Shown here: piece after piece, positions 1-5,467 of the stretch | How positions within the stretch are numbered: the first letter of the stretch is position 1 | Layout of the letters: each line of letters begins with the position of its first letter | Origin: 01-FULL-43-15b sp964472675 | GTDB lineage: Bacteria > Patescibacteriota > Microgenomatia > UBA8517 > UBA10165 | NCBI GenBank assembly: GCA_964472675.1 | Contig: CAYYLO010000023.1 | Span: 1 to 8,158 of the forward strand | Direction of reading: 5' to 3' | Length of the DNA: 8,158 bases | Translations under genes and position numbers: made by a program | The notes under the pieces: model-generated | The model's input: only the letters and a program-made list of their open reading frames with translations | Databases searched by the model: none | What the model was told of the DNA's origin: nothing

Positions 1-259
1 CCAAAAATTGGGTTGGGAGTCTAAAGATCTATTAGTGCGTACCAAAAACACCAAACACCAGGTAGGTTTAAAAGGTGAGGAGCGCAAAACCAATGTTGGT
101 GGAATATTTCAAATTGAAAAGGGGATCGTCTTGAACCCAAAAGAAAAGATTATTCTTTTTGACGATGTCTGGACGACCGGTTCAACCTTAAAAGAAGCTG
201 TAAAAACACTCAAGCAAGCTGGTGTTCAACAAGTGTACTGCCTGACGCTTGCCCGTTAG
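1..259 (+). CDS. comF: ComF family phosphoribosyltransferase, C-terminal part (5' end outside window)
   Basis: The frame is open from the window edge (first full codon at base 2) to TAG at 257-259, giving 85 C-terminal residues; the TTG at 8 is internal, not a start. Visible landmarks of the ComF/GntX family are an R-T-K-N-T-K-x-Q-x-G-L stretch (about 40-72), E-x-R-x-x-N-V-x-G-x-F (about 80-110), and the PRPP-binding loop FDDVWTTGST at 158-187, followed by L-K-x-A-G and a terminal L-A-R. In this family the loop binds the 5-phosphate and pyrophosphate of PRPP-like ligands. Members are linked to DNA uptake in naturally competent bacteria, but the biochemical substrate is generally unproven. The N-terminal zinc-finger half is not in the window. 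The last 50 bp overlap the 3' end of the opposing ParB-like gene. Family call strong; role in competence inferred only. Confidence 0.88.
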   Translation, partial: QKLGWESKDLLVRTKNTKHQVGLKGEERKTNVGGIFQIEKGIVLNPKEKIILFDDVWTTGSTLKEAVKTLKQAGVQQVYCLTLAR

Positions 260-1676
260 CTTTGTTTGAAGCCTGGTAAATATTAGAGCCAAAAACATTT
301 AACAAGTTTTCGTCTTTCTCGCTGGTGTGGGGTAGTAGCAGGGTACCCTCGTCTATCACTTCTTGAGTTTGTTGGCATACTGCTCTAAAACGATCTTTAG
401 ATAACATCCGGGCTCTTCGCATGACCGCGGCTGTGGCTTGCAAGTCTCTTGCAACTTCTACAACCATACGTACAGGACTTCTTTCCGAGTAAGGTGAACT
501 CTCCTGGCCGATTTTTCCTTCCATTATTGCTTCGTTTAGGTTTTTTAAATATCTTCTAAACCCATGTAGCCCATCCACAATTCTTCTCCCAAACGTCAAC
601 CTAACTCGAGTCTGTCGTTCCACAATCAAGTCTTCCGGGCTGGTTAAAAGCTGTGCCAGGGAAAGCTGGCCTGCCTTGGTGCGAGCAATGTCTGCGCTTA
701 CTATTCCTTCAAAATCTTCAACCCTTTGATCTTTATTAAGAAGCGCAAGGTAGTATATCTCTTCATCAGATTTTCGAGTCGCCTCGTAAGCTTGGTACCG
801 AGTTAAAACACAAGCAATTCCATATTTGACAATTCCTTGCTCTACTAGACTTCGCACTCTTGCTGGGAGCGCGCAGTAGCGGAGGGCGTTTCTTACCATG
901 TCGGGACTTCTTCCAACGTCCCGTGCAAATCTCTCAATTGGATAGTTAGGATCAACTGTGTCTTGCAGAACGCGGTAGTACTCATAATAAAAAACGGCTT
1001 CCTCGTGGGAAGGTACGCTCATATGGGTATTTTCCGAAGCTTGGCGGTTTAATGCCTCTCTTGCTGAGATACCAACACACAAAGTTACCGGAGCTTGATT
1101 GCCTGGAAACTTTTTTGCAAAGTGAAAACAATCCGCTCCCGCTTCGCTGCAGTCAAGGCAGCCGCTTTCTCGTAAATGATGGATAGCTCTTAAGCGTCGC
1201 TCTCCCGCGATCAAAATACGATAAGTTGCGTTCCCATCTCTTATCGTTGGGATCAGGTCGTCTGTAGTGTAGTCTGTTTTCCAGAGATCGTTTATTACCG
1301 CCAAGTACCGCTCTGCCTCGACAGTGTTTAGTTCTGCCACTAAAAGTGGGCTCATTAACCCTTTGCTGGCAATATCTTGAGCAAGTTCGGGAATTCCTTC
1401 AAACGTTTTCCTGACTTGCTGAAGAACAGCAATACTCGACAAACTGATTTGTGTGTGGTCATAAGATACTTCTTGGGTTTCTCTTGGGGGTATTGCAAGA
1501 GCTTTTGTGGGGAGAAGTTGTTCTGCAACCTTGGAAAACCAAGCTCGTTCTATTGAGGCAACCATGATCTTTTGAAATGGGGCAGATGGTTCTTTGTACT
1601 CTAAAAATGGTATGTAAGCAAGGGGATTTTTGTAAGAACCTCGCCACTTTATGGTAAGGGTAGGGTAAGGGCGCAA
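210..1676 (-). CDS. ParB/Spo0J-like protein with a Cys/His insertion
   Basis: A 488-residue protein counted from a TTG at 1676 that directly abuts the vapC stop; an ATG at 1565 (451 residues) is an equally reasonable start, and neither has a clear Shine-Dalgarno. Residue numbers are from the TTG. The ParB N-terminal (CTPase-type) domain covers about 80-235. It holds the GERRLRA motif at 158-164, normally the nucleotide/phosphate-contacting box, and a box II-like segment with S-E-N-T-H at 214-218 and EEA at 225-227; the usual arginine after E-N is not obvious. A helix-turn-helix follows at about 245-290 (I-E-R-F-A-R-D-V-G-R-S then V-R-N-A-L-R-Y). Between the two boxes lies C173-x2-C176-x6-C183-x-H185, a possible metal-binding insertion. 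The length exceeds typical chromosomal ParB (about 280-300). No ParA is adjacent, so a plasmid- or element-type ParB, or a ParB-like regulator, is as likely as a chromosome segregation factor. The gene may be co-transcribed with vapBC. Confidence 0.8.
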   Translation of the reverse strand: MRPYPTLTIKWRGSYKNPLAYIPFLEYKEPSAPFQKIMVASIERAWFSKVAEQLLPTKALAIPPRETQEVSYDHTQISLSSIAVLQQVRKTFEGIPELAQDIASKGLMSPLLVAELNTVEAERYLAVINDLWKTDYTTDDLIPTIRDGNATYRILIAGERRLRAIHHLRESGCLDCSEAGADCFHFAKKFPGNQAPVTLCVGISAREALNRQASENTHMSVPSHEEAVFYYEYYRVLQDTVDPNYPIERFARDVGRSPDMVRNALRYCALPARVRSLVEQGIVKYGIACVLTRYQAYEATRKSDEEIYYLALLNKDQRVEDFEGIVSADIARTKAGQLSLAQLLTSPEDLIVERQTRVRLTFGRRIVDGLHGFRRYLKNLNEAIMEGKIGQESSPYSERSPVRMVVEVARDLQATAAVMRRARMLSKDRFRAVCQQTQEVIDEGTLLLPHTSEKDENLLNVFGSNIYQASNKANGQASGSTLVEHQLA

Positions 1677-2105
1677 TTAGTTTTCTGATAGGGTGTTTAC
1701 GGGATTGAATCCAAGCTTAGAATACCACTCATCAAACGAAAAAATGATATTTGTTGCTAGTTTTTCAGCAGTGGCTGCAACAACTGCATCGAAAATAGTA
1801 TTTTTCTTTGAAACTGCTTTTTCTTCAAAAATAATACCTGCCCTTTTTTGAGTTTCAGAATCAACGTATTCAACTTCGTAGGCACCTTGCAAATATTGTT
1901 GGTTAAGAAAATGGGCTTCAGCTGGTCTGTTTAAGCTGCGTTTTAATGCTGTAATTGCTTCTAATATGGCAGTGTTGGGGAAAACTACAGTTGTGCCCAT
2001 TTGAGCAAGGGTTCCGCTTAACGACTTTGCTTTATTGTGGAGCGGGTCTTCGTCGAAGGTTAGTGCCACCAAGATGTCGGCATCTGCGACAATACGGTTA
2101 TTCAT
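1677..2105 (-). CDS. vapC: VapC-type PIN-domain toxin (ribonuclease)
   Basis: 142 residues from the ATG at 2105, chosen over an in-frame GTG at 2126 because it gives the canonical antitoxin-toxin overlap: the ATG lies in ATGAATAA, whose TAA (2100-2098) is the vapB stop. The PIN acidic residues are present: D8/D10 in V-A-D-A-D-I-L-V-A, E49 in N-T-A-I-L-E-A, D106 in T-I-F-D-A-V-V-A-A-T-A, and D125 in F-S-F-D-E-W. In this family they coordinate Mg2+ for RNA cleavage; VapC proteins commonly cut tRNAs or rRNA. The length matches the family (about 130-145). The toxin is presumably neutralised by the upstream VapB. The stop abuts the possible TTG start of the ParB-like gene, which may therefore share the transcript. 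The RNA target cannot be read from the sequence; the local tRNA cluster is suggestive only. Confidence 0.87.
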   Translation of the reverse strand: MNNRIVADADILVALTFDEDPLHNKAKSLSGTLAQMGTTVVFPNTAILEAITALKRSLNRPAEAHFLNQQYLQGAYEVEYVDSETQKRAGIIFEEKAVSKKNTIFDAVVAATAEKLATNIIFSFDEWYSKLGFNPVNTLSEN

Positions 2106-2373
2106 AATCTTTATCTTTTTCGCCACCCCAAGTATAGTAATCCATATTTTTTACCACATCTTTTGGAGCGTTTTTATCGTAAGGAAGAGATTCGGCAAAG
2201 CGTGCAAGGGCCAGTAAAGCTTGTGCAGAGTTAGATTTAGGGATTTTGACTTGTTTAAGCCCTTTCTCTAAGGCAAGTCGCGCGACCTCGGCCTTAGTTT
2301 TTTTGCTCAGCTTGGCTTTGGCTTCCAATTCTTTCTTAAGAGAATCGGTTAGGTAAAGATGAAGTCGATACAT
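2098..2373 (-). CDS. vapB: VapB-type antitoxin, ribbon-helix-helix-like
   Basis: 91 residues from the ATG at 2373. The frame is open to another ATG at 2400, but that codon lies between the -35 and -10 boxes of the probable promoter, so the downstream ATG is preferred. The N-terminus reads Y-R-L-H-L-Y-L-T-D then L-K-K-E-L-E-A-K-A, with K-T-K-A-E-V-A-R-L-A-L-E-K-G-L. This strand-helix-helix pattern fits RHH/Arc-type antitoxins that bind DNA as dimers. The C-terminal tail (about 66-91, with P-K-D-V-V-K-N-M-D-Y-Y-T-W-G-G) resembles the toxin-capping tail common in VapB partners. The stop overlaps the vapC start by 8 nt, implying translational coupling. VapB probably autorepresses through the palindrome at 2387-2405. 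The pair is recognised from this layout; antitoxin sequences diverge fast. Confidence 0.82.
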   Translation of the reverse strand: MYRLHLYLTDSLKKELEAKAKLSKKTKAEVARLALEKGLKQVKIPKSNSAQALLALARFAESLPYDKNAPKDVVKNMDYYTWGGEKDKDYE

Positions 2374-2381
2374 ATGGGTTA

Positions 2382-2410
2382 AATTTAGCACATAACACAT
2401 GTGCTGTCAA
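2382..2410 (-). promoter_or_regulatory. vapBC promoter with palindromic operator filling the spacer
   Basis: On the minus strand a perfect -35 TTGACA (2410-2405) is followed after exactly 17 bp by TAAATT (2387-2382, 4/6 match to the -10). The spacer is almost exactly an inverted repeat, AGCACA-7 nt-TGTGCT (2387-2405), with an inner CACATGTG palindrome (2396-2403). RHH antitoxins typically bind such repeats to autorepress. The predicted transcription start is about 2375, two or so bases before the ATG at 2373, so the mRNA would be essentially leaderless. Confidence 0.7.
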
Positions 2411-2421
2411 TGAGAAGACGA

Positions 2422-2440
2422 GCGGAGGAGGTGGGATTCG
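2422..2440 (-). repeat. tRNA-Ser 3'-end-like fragment
   Basis: Nineteen bases match the 3' end of the nearby tRNA-Ser(GGA) (T-arm 3' half, acceptor and discriminator, 2501-2519) at 16 of 19 positions, in the same orientation and 79 bp away. No 5' tRNA half is present next to it. It could be a tRNA pseudogene fragment or the 3'-end copy left by an element that once integrated at the tRNA. Confidence 0.45.
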
Positions 2441-2444
2441 CTAC

Positions 2445-2489
2445 ACATATTCTCTTTCGAAGTGTGCCAACGAACACAGACTAATATGT
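2445..2489. repeat. Nested inverted repeats in the spacer beyond tRNA-Ser(GGA)
   Basis: Perfect 7-bp arms ACATATT (2445-2451) and AATATGT (2483-2489) enclose a second pair, GTGT (2462-2465) and ACAC (2474-2477). A transcript reading through tRNA-Ser(GGA) could fold here. There is no following U tract, so it does not look like an intrinsic terminator. It may be a processing structure or chance. Confidence 0.25.
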
Positions 2490-2500
2490 AAGTATTCTTG

Positions 2501-2582
<82 letters not shown>

Positions 2583-2587
<5 letters not shown>

Positions 2588-3611
2588 TTATAGCCAAACG
2601 ATGTGTTGATAACTTGGAATAATGTTCTAGCTTATCTAAATTCTTTGGGTTGCTGGAACCAATTAGTGAAAAATATCTTTGGATGTGATTAAAATCGTAA
2701 ATGTAAACAGCTTTACCTTGTCTTCCAAAGTAGCATTTTAAATCTAGCGATTTTAACATTTTATAAACGCCTTCCACAAGCGGAAAGGAATGATTGGTAA
2801 AGCACAGTCCAAAATTTTTATAAAGAAGACCATTTGTTTGATGGGTATGAAAATAGCATCCGCCGTCTGTATCCATCAAGCCTCGAATACAAGCTTTTTG
2901 AAACTCTGTTTTTAACCAAATCCAGTCGGGTATTTCAACCTGCTGACGAACCTTGTTTCCTTGTACAAGACCAATGCTCTTTAGCTTTTTCACAAGGTTT
3001 GTTCCGGATATGGTTAGAAGAATTACATTTGTTCTTGGGTAAGTGTGCCAAGAAGGCTTTTCACCAAAAACTTTCAAAAATAAACTTTGTATATTTTTAG
3101 CGAATAGATAGTCGACACTCTTGCTGACTGTTATTCTTACTTGGTTTGCGGTAATACATCCATCTCCCAAAATGATTCCAATAGCTTCGGCCAGCTCTGC
3201 AGATTTTCTTAAATTGAATTTCTTCCTTAGATTACAGTTAAGCAGCCGATACTTTTTTGGGTTCTGTTTTCTTTTGAGTTGAGAAATTATTCCACCTTTG
3301 TGTCTACCTTCAGGAGTGCCAGGAGGGCCATAAAGCTCCATTCTGCGCAGTGCTCCCTTGCGAGAACCTTTTAGTCCGTACCAAAAGTCATCTACCACCT
3401 TAACTCCAATCGGTAGTTCAACTGAAAATTTCTTTGATAGAAACAATACGGCTAATTCTGAAGGAGTAAACTTGGCGCGGCTCCAATCTCTTATAGTGCG
3501 AGGCGAGACCTTACAGAACCCCGCTAGCTCGTTAGCTGACAGGCCGCTAGATTCTCTAATAGATTTGAAGAACTCGACTTGTGTGTTAAGAGGAAAAATC
3601 AACCTGGGCAT
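2583..3611 (-). CDS. HTH + LAGLIDADG homing-endonuclease-like protein
   Basis: 342 residues from the ATG at 3611; the frame stays open into tRNA-Arg(CCG), but the ATG is supported by a promoter placing the transcription start on it. An N-terminal XRE-like helix-turn-helix lies at about 13-50 (R-E-S-S-G-L-S-A-N-E-L-A, then S-P-R-T-I-R-D-W). Two LAGLIDADG helices follow, LAEAIGIILGDG at 140-151 and KACIRGLMDTDG at 239-250, each ending in an acidic residue (D150, D249) where this fold carries its metal-binding catalytic aspartates. Two motifs in one chain mean a monomeric, pseudosymmetric enzyme or a DNA-binding derivative. It is free-standing: no intein or intron splice context is seen. It sits between tRNA-Arg(CCG) and tRNA-Ser(GGA), with its TGA stop (2585-2583) inside the tRNA-Ser 5' end. 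It may be an active homing endonuclease or a domesticated regulator; both acidic residues remain, so activity is possible. Confidence 0.82.
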
Positions 3612-3617
3612 TAAACC

Positions 3618-3647
3618 ATAATACCCGAATAAAAAACGAAGTGTCAA
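3618..3647 (-). promoter_or_regulatory. Promoter for the LAGLIDADG gene (leaderless)
   Basis: On the minus strand a perfect TTGACA (3647-3642) is followed after 18 bp by TATTAT (3623-3618, 5/6). The predicted start falls at about 3611, the A of the ATG, giving a leaderless mRNA; no Shine-Dalgarno is present. The promoter fits entirely between the tRNA-Arg 3' end (3655) and the ATG. Confidence 0.65.
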
Positions 3648-3654
3648 GCCCGTG

Positions 3655-3727
3655 TGCACCTGAGTGGACTTGAACCACCAACCTTTGGATCCGGAATCCA
3701 ATGCTCTATCCGTTGAGCTACAAGTGC
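3655..3727 (-). tRNA. tRNA-Arg, anticodon CCG
   Basis: A 73-nt cloverleaf. The acceptor GCACTTG (3727-3721) pairs with CAGGTGC (3662-3656) with one T-G wobble; the discriminator is A. The D stem is GCTC/GAGC, the anticodon arm TTGGA-TTCCGGA-TCCAA with CCG at 3694-3692 (reads CGG), and the T arm GGTGG-TTCAAGT-CCACT. CCA is not encoded. It directly abuts the tRNA-Arg-like relic upstream on the same strand. Confidence 0.94.
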
Positions 3728-3789
3728 TTGAACAAATGCGGACAAGGTTCTGCCGAAGGCAGGTTCTTATCCAGTTAAGCTACAGGTGC
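3728..3789 (-). pseudogene. Degenerate tRNA-Arg-like fragment
   Basis: On the minus strand the first 25 nt or so (GCACCTG acceptor, TA, then GCTTAACTGGATAAGA as a D arm) are clearly tRNA-like, and the next block, CCTGCCTTC then GGCAGAA, resembles an Arg anticodon arm with a shortened loop. The sequence then stops at a T-loop-like GTTCAA that runs straight into the acceptor of tRNA-Arg(CCG); there is no 3' T stem or 3' acceptor of its own. Its GCACCTG would pair perfectly with the CAGGTGC of the neighbouring tRNA. It is probably a decayed tandem tRNA-Arg; a functional non-canonical RNA cannot be excluded. Confidence 0.6.
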
Positions 3790-3797
3790 CTAAAAGG

Positions 3798-3882
3798 CGG
3801 AAGGGGTGGGACTCGAACCCACAAGCCCATTGCTGAGCGCTGGTTTTCAAGACCAGTACCTTGCCATTCGGTGCACCCTTCC
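3798..3882 (-). tRNA. tRNA-Ser, anticodon TGA
   Basis: An 85-nt type II tRNA. The acceptor GGAAGGG (3882-3876) pairs with CCCTTCC (3805-3799); the discriminator is G and no CCA is encoded. The anticodon arm is CTGGT-CTTGAAA-ACCAG with TGA at 3849-3847 (reads UCA). The T arm is GTGGG-TTCGAGT-CCCAC. The 38 nt at 3803-3840, covering the variable and T arms, are identical to tRNA-Ser(CGA) at 5495-5532. Confidence 0.95.
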
Positions 3883-3902
3883 ATCATTCATAAAGATTAA
3901 TG

Positions 3903-3987
3903 CGGAGGGTACAGGATTCGAACCTGTGGACGGTTATTCACCGTCACGGCTTAGCAAGCCGCTCCATTACCGCTCTGGCAACCCTCC
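3903..3987 (-). tRNA. tRNA-Ser, anticodon GCT
   Basis: An 85-nt type II tRNA and the first gene of the minus-strand tRNA unit. The acceptor GGAGGGT (3987-3981) pairs with ACCCTCC (3910-3904); the discriminator is G, with no encoded CCA. The anticodon arm is GCGGC-TTGCTAA-GCCGT with GCT at 3955-3953 (reads AGC/AGU). The variable arm is a hairpin, GACGGT/ACCGTC, and the T arm ACAGG-TTCGAAT-CCTGT. Confidence 0.95.
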
Positions 3988-4000
3988 TTGTGAGCACCAT

Positions 4001-4025
4001 ATTATATCAGGTTTTGTGATATAAT
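4001..4025. promoter_or_regulatory. Palindromic back-to-back extended -10 promoters
   Basis: A perfect inverted repeat, ATTATATCA-7 nt-TGATATAAT. Read on either strand, one arm is the extended -10 TGATATAAT with a consensus TATAAT: 4020-4025 on plus and 4006-4001 on minus. The plus copy predicts a start near 4032, about 6 nt before the membrane-protein ATG (4038). The minus copy predicts a start near 3994, about 7 nt before tRNA-Ser(GCT). Neither has a good -35, which extended -10 promoters can lack. The two -10 boxes are too close for both polymerases to bind at once, so the two units probably compete. Confidence 0.7.
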
Positions 4026-4037
4026 CTCCTATAAATC

Positions 4038-4559
4038 ATGCCCGAGCAAGACTTGGCCGCTCCAGCTCCGACTGTTGTTACCCAAACAAAGGAGCTGTTT
4101 TCCTGGCACGCCTATGCCCGGCCCTTTAAAAAAAGAAACAGAGAGTTTTTCACTACGGTTTTAGCGGTTGCCTTTTTACTTGCTGTGATTTTTTTCACCA
4201 TTGGCGGTGTTTTGCCTGTTGTTGTGATCATCTCTCTGGTTTTTTTGGTTTATGTGCTTTCTACGATTGCTCCGGAGCAAGCGGAGCACAAAATAACCAC
4301 AAGAGGCATGGTTTTTGCCGGGAAAACCTATTTTTGGGAAGAGTTAACCAGATTTTGGATGGCAGAAAGGTTTGGCAGTGAGCTTTTAATAGTTGAGACA
4401 ACCAGATTGCCCGGAAGGATTGAGTTTGTGATCAATTTGGAGGACAAAGAGAAAGTAAAAGAAATAATGCAGGAATATTTAACAAACGAGGAAGCTGCTC
4501 CAACTTTCCTGGACAAAGCTGCCTCATGGTTGTCAAGAAGAATTCCTTTGGAAGCTTGA
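4038..4559 (+). CDS. Two-TM membrane protein with a soluble C-terminal domain, function unknown
   Basis: 173 residues; the ATG lies about 6 nt after the predicted transcription start, with no Shine-Dalgarno. Residues 1-36 are polar, ending in a basic stretch K-K-R-N-R at 31-35. Two adjoining hydrophobic segments at about 38-56 and 57-77 form a hairpin anchor. The remaining 95 or so residues are soluble, with alternating beta-type segments (T-T-R-G-M-V-F-A-G, then F-W-E-E-L, L-L-I-V-E-T-T) and a final helix, a pattern reminiscent of bacterial PH-like membrane proteins (inference, not verified). Basic residues before the first segment suggest a cytoplasmic N-terminus, which with two spans also puts the C-terminal domain in the cytoplasm. 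It is the first gene of the plus-strand operon, 6 nt before tRNA-Arg(GCG). I do not recognise a specific family. Confidence 0.8.
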   Translation: MPEQDLAAPAPTVVTQTKELFSWHAYARPFKKRNREFFTTVLAVAFLLAVIFFTIGGVLPVVVIISLVFLVYVLSTIAPEQAEHKITTRGMVFAGKTYFWEELTRFWMAERFGSELLIVETTRLPGRIEFVINLEDKEKVKEIMQEYLTNEEAAPTFLDKAASWLSRRIPLEA

Positions 4560-4565
4560 AGTTTT

Positions 4566-4639
4566 GCACCCGTAGCTCATTTGGATAGAGCGCGACTTTG
4601 CGGAAGTCGAGGCAGTAGGTTCGAATCCTATCGGGTGCG
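4566..4639 (+). tRNA. tRNA-Arg, anticodon GCG
   Basis: A 74-nt cloverleaf. The acceptor GCACCCG pairs with CGGGTGC (4632-4638); the discriminator is G and CCA is not encoded. The D stem is GCTC/GAGC, the anticodon arm CGACT-TTGCGGA-AGTCG, and the T arm GTAGG-TTCGAAT-CCTAT. The anticodon GCG reads CGC/CGU; most bacteria use ACG edited to ICG for this box. It lies between two genes on the same strand, 6 nt after the membrane-protein stop and 1 nt before the next ATG. Confidence 0.94.
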
Positions 4640-4640
4640 C

Positions 4641-5039
4641 ATGGCAGAACAATTAACAACAGGAGCAACAATATTTAGAAAAAAAAGAGGACAGGCGGAA
4701 TGGCTTGTGGTAAAGTTTGGTTCAAAAACGCCTGGAGAACTAATAAAAGGCCCCGTCAGGCGCGGGGAGTCTTCGGTGGGCGCGATTTTGCGGATTTTAA
4801 GAGAAGAGCAGGGGATGTCTGTTGAAGTTTTGGAGGAATCTGGAAGGATAAGCTCCTCCCAAAAGGTTATCTATTACCTTATCGAGCAGTCTGCGCCTGC
4901 AGATAAACAAAGAATAACTCATCAGGAAAAATGGGGGCAATATAGTCAGATTGTCAGAGTGCTGGGATCAGAGAAAGAAAGAAAAATTTTACAACAGGCT
5001 AAAGATGTTTTGAAAGAACTTTCTAAAAAGAAGAGTTAA
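4641..5039 (+). CDS. Nudix-like protein with an altered catalytic box
   Basis: 132 residues from the ATG at 4641. The frame is open further upstream, but that part is tRNA-Arg sequence, and the ATG is one base after the tRNA ends. The Nudix signature GX5EX7REUXEEXGU aligns at 37-59: G37, E43, R51, E55, E56, G58 and M59 are kept, but the first Glu of R-E-U-X-E-E is Ile (I52). That Glu normally helps bind catalytic metal, so activity may be altered or lost. The beta strand before the box (E-W-L-V-V-K-F) and a C-terminal Lys-rich helix fit a short Nudix fold. The canonical Nudix gene starts 2 nt after this stop, so this copy may be a divergent paralogue or a non-catalytic partner. The mRNA 5' end is probably produced by tRNA 3' processing. 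Confidence 0.72.
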   Translation: MAEQLTTGATIFRKKRGQAEWLVVKFGSKTPGELIKGPVRRGESSVGAILRILREEQGMSVEVLEESGRISSSQKVIYYLIEQSAPADKQRITHQEKWGQYSQIVRVLGSEKERKILQQAKDVLKELSKKKS

Positions 5040-5041
5040 AA

Positions 5042-5467
5042 ATGGTCAGACAGTATTCTGCCGGCGGCTGTGTGTATCGTCTAAACTCTGATGACCTGAT
5101 TGAATGGCTTATTGTAAAACCCACAGGCAAAAACCGTTGGCAGCTCCCAAAGGGTTGGATTGATTCGGGGGAGACTTCCCAAAACGCGGCTCTTAGGGAA
5201 GTTCGCGAAGAAGGCGGGGTTGAAGGAGAACTGGTTGGCAAGGTTGACACAATTACAATCTTTTTTGCTGAAAAAGGAGAAAGGATTGTTAAGAAGATCA
5301 ACTTCTACTTGATAAAATATTTAAAAGAAGCAAAAGAAGGCCACGATTGGGAGACAGAAGAGGTAATTTGGCTCCCATATGAGCAAGCGTTCGAGAAATT
5401 AACCTTTAAAAGCGAGAAAGAAGTATTAAAGAAAGCAAACGAAATATTATCTGGTGGGGTTGGATAA
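5042..5467 (+). CDS. Nudix hydrolase (MutT/Ap4A-hydrolase-like)
   Basis: 141 residues, with the ATG 2 nt after the preceding stop. A complete Nudix box lies at 38-60: G38, E44, R52, E53, E56, E57, G59, preceded by W-Q-L-P-K-G. These glutamates bind the divalent metals that hydrolyse a nucleoside diphosphate linked to another group X. The overall length, the W-Q-L-P-K-G-W start and the C-terminal E-V-I-W-L-P-Y-E-Q-A segment resemble diadenosine polyphosphate or general house-cleaning Nudix enzymes; the substrate cannot be assigned. The last five codons and the TAA (5453-5467) lie inside tRNA-Ser(CGA), so the C-terminal S-G-G-V-G tail is partly written by the tRNA acceptor and the mRNA stop codon is in the tRNA D region. 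Confidence 0.88.
   Translation: MVRQYSAGGCVYRLNSDDLIEWLIVKPTGKNRWQLPKGWIDSGETSQNAALREVREEGGVEGELVGKVDTITIFFAEKGERIVKKINFYLIKYLKEAKEGHDWETEEVIWLPYEQAFEKLTFKSEKEVLKKANEILSGGVG

Noticed and set aside
2374..2400. Upstream ATG at 2400 as the vapB start
   Set aside because: It lies between the -35 and -10 boxes, upstream of the predicted transcription start; the RHH fold begins at the ATG at 2373.
3612..3701. 30-codon N-terminal extension of the LAGLIDADG protein
   Set aside because: It would be read from tRNA-Arg(CCG) and the promoter spacer; the start at 3611 matches the promoter.
3664..4024. Plus-strand frames of 78 and 72 codons across the tRNA-Ser/Arg genes
   Set aside because: They are antisense to the tRNA genes; their G-T-R-T-H-K-P-I-A-E-type peptide is a familiar false protein produced by reading tRNA-Ser backwards.
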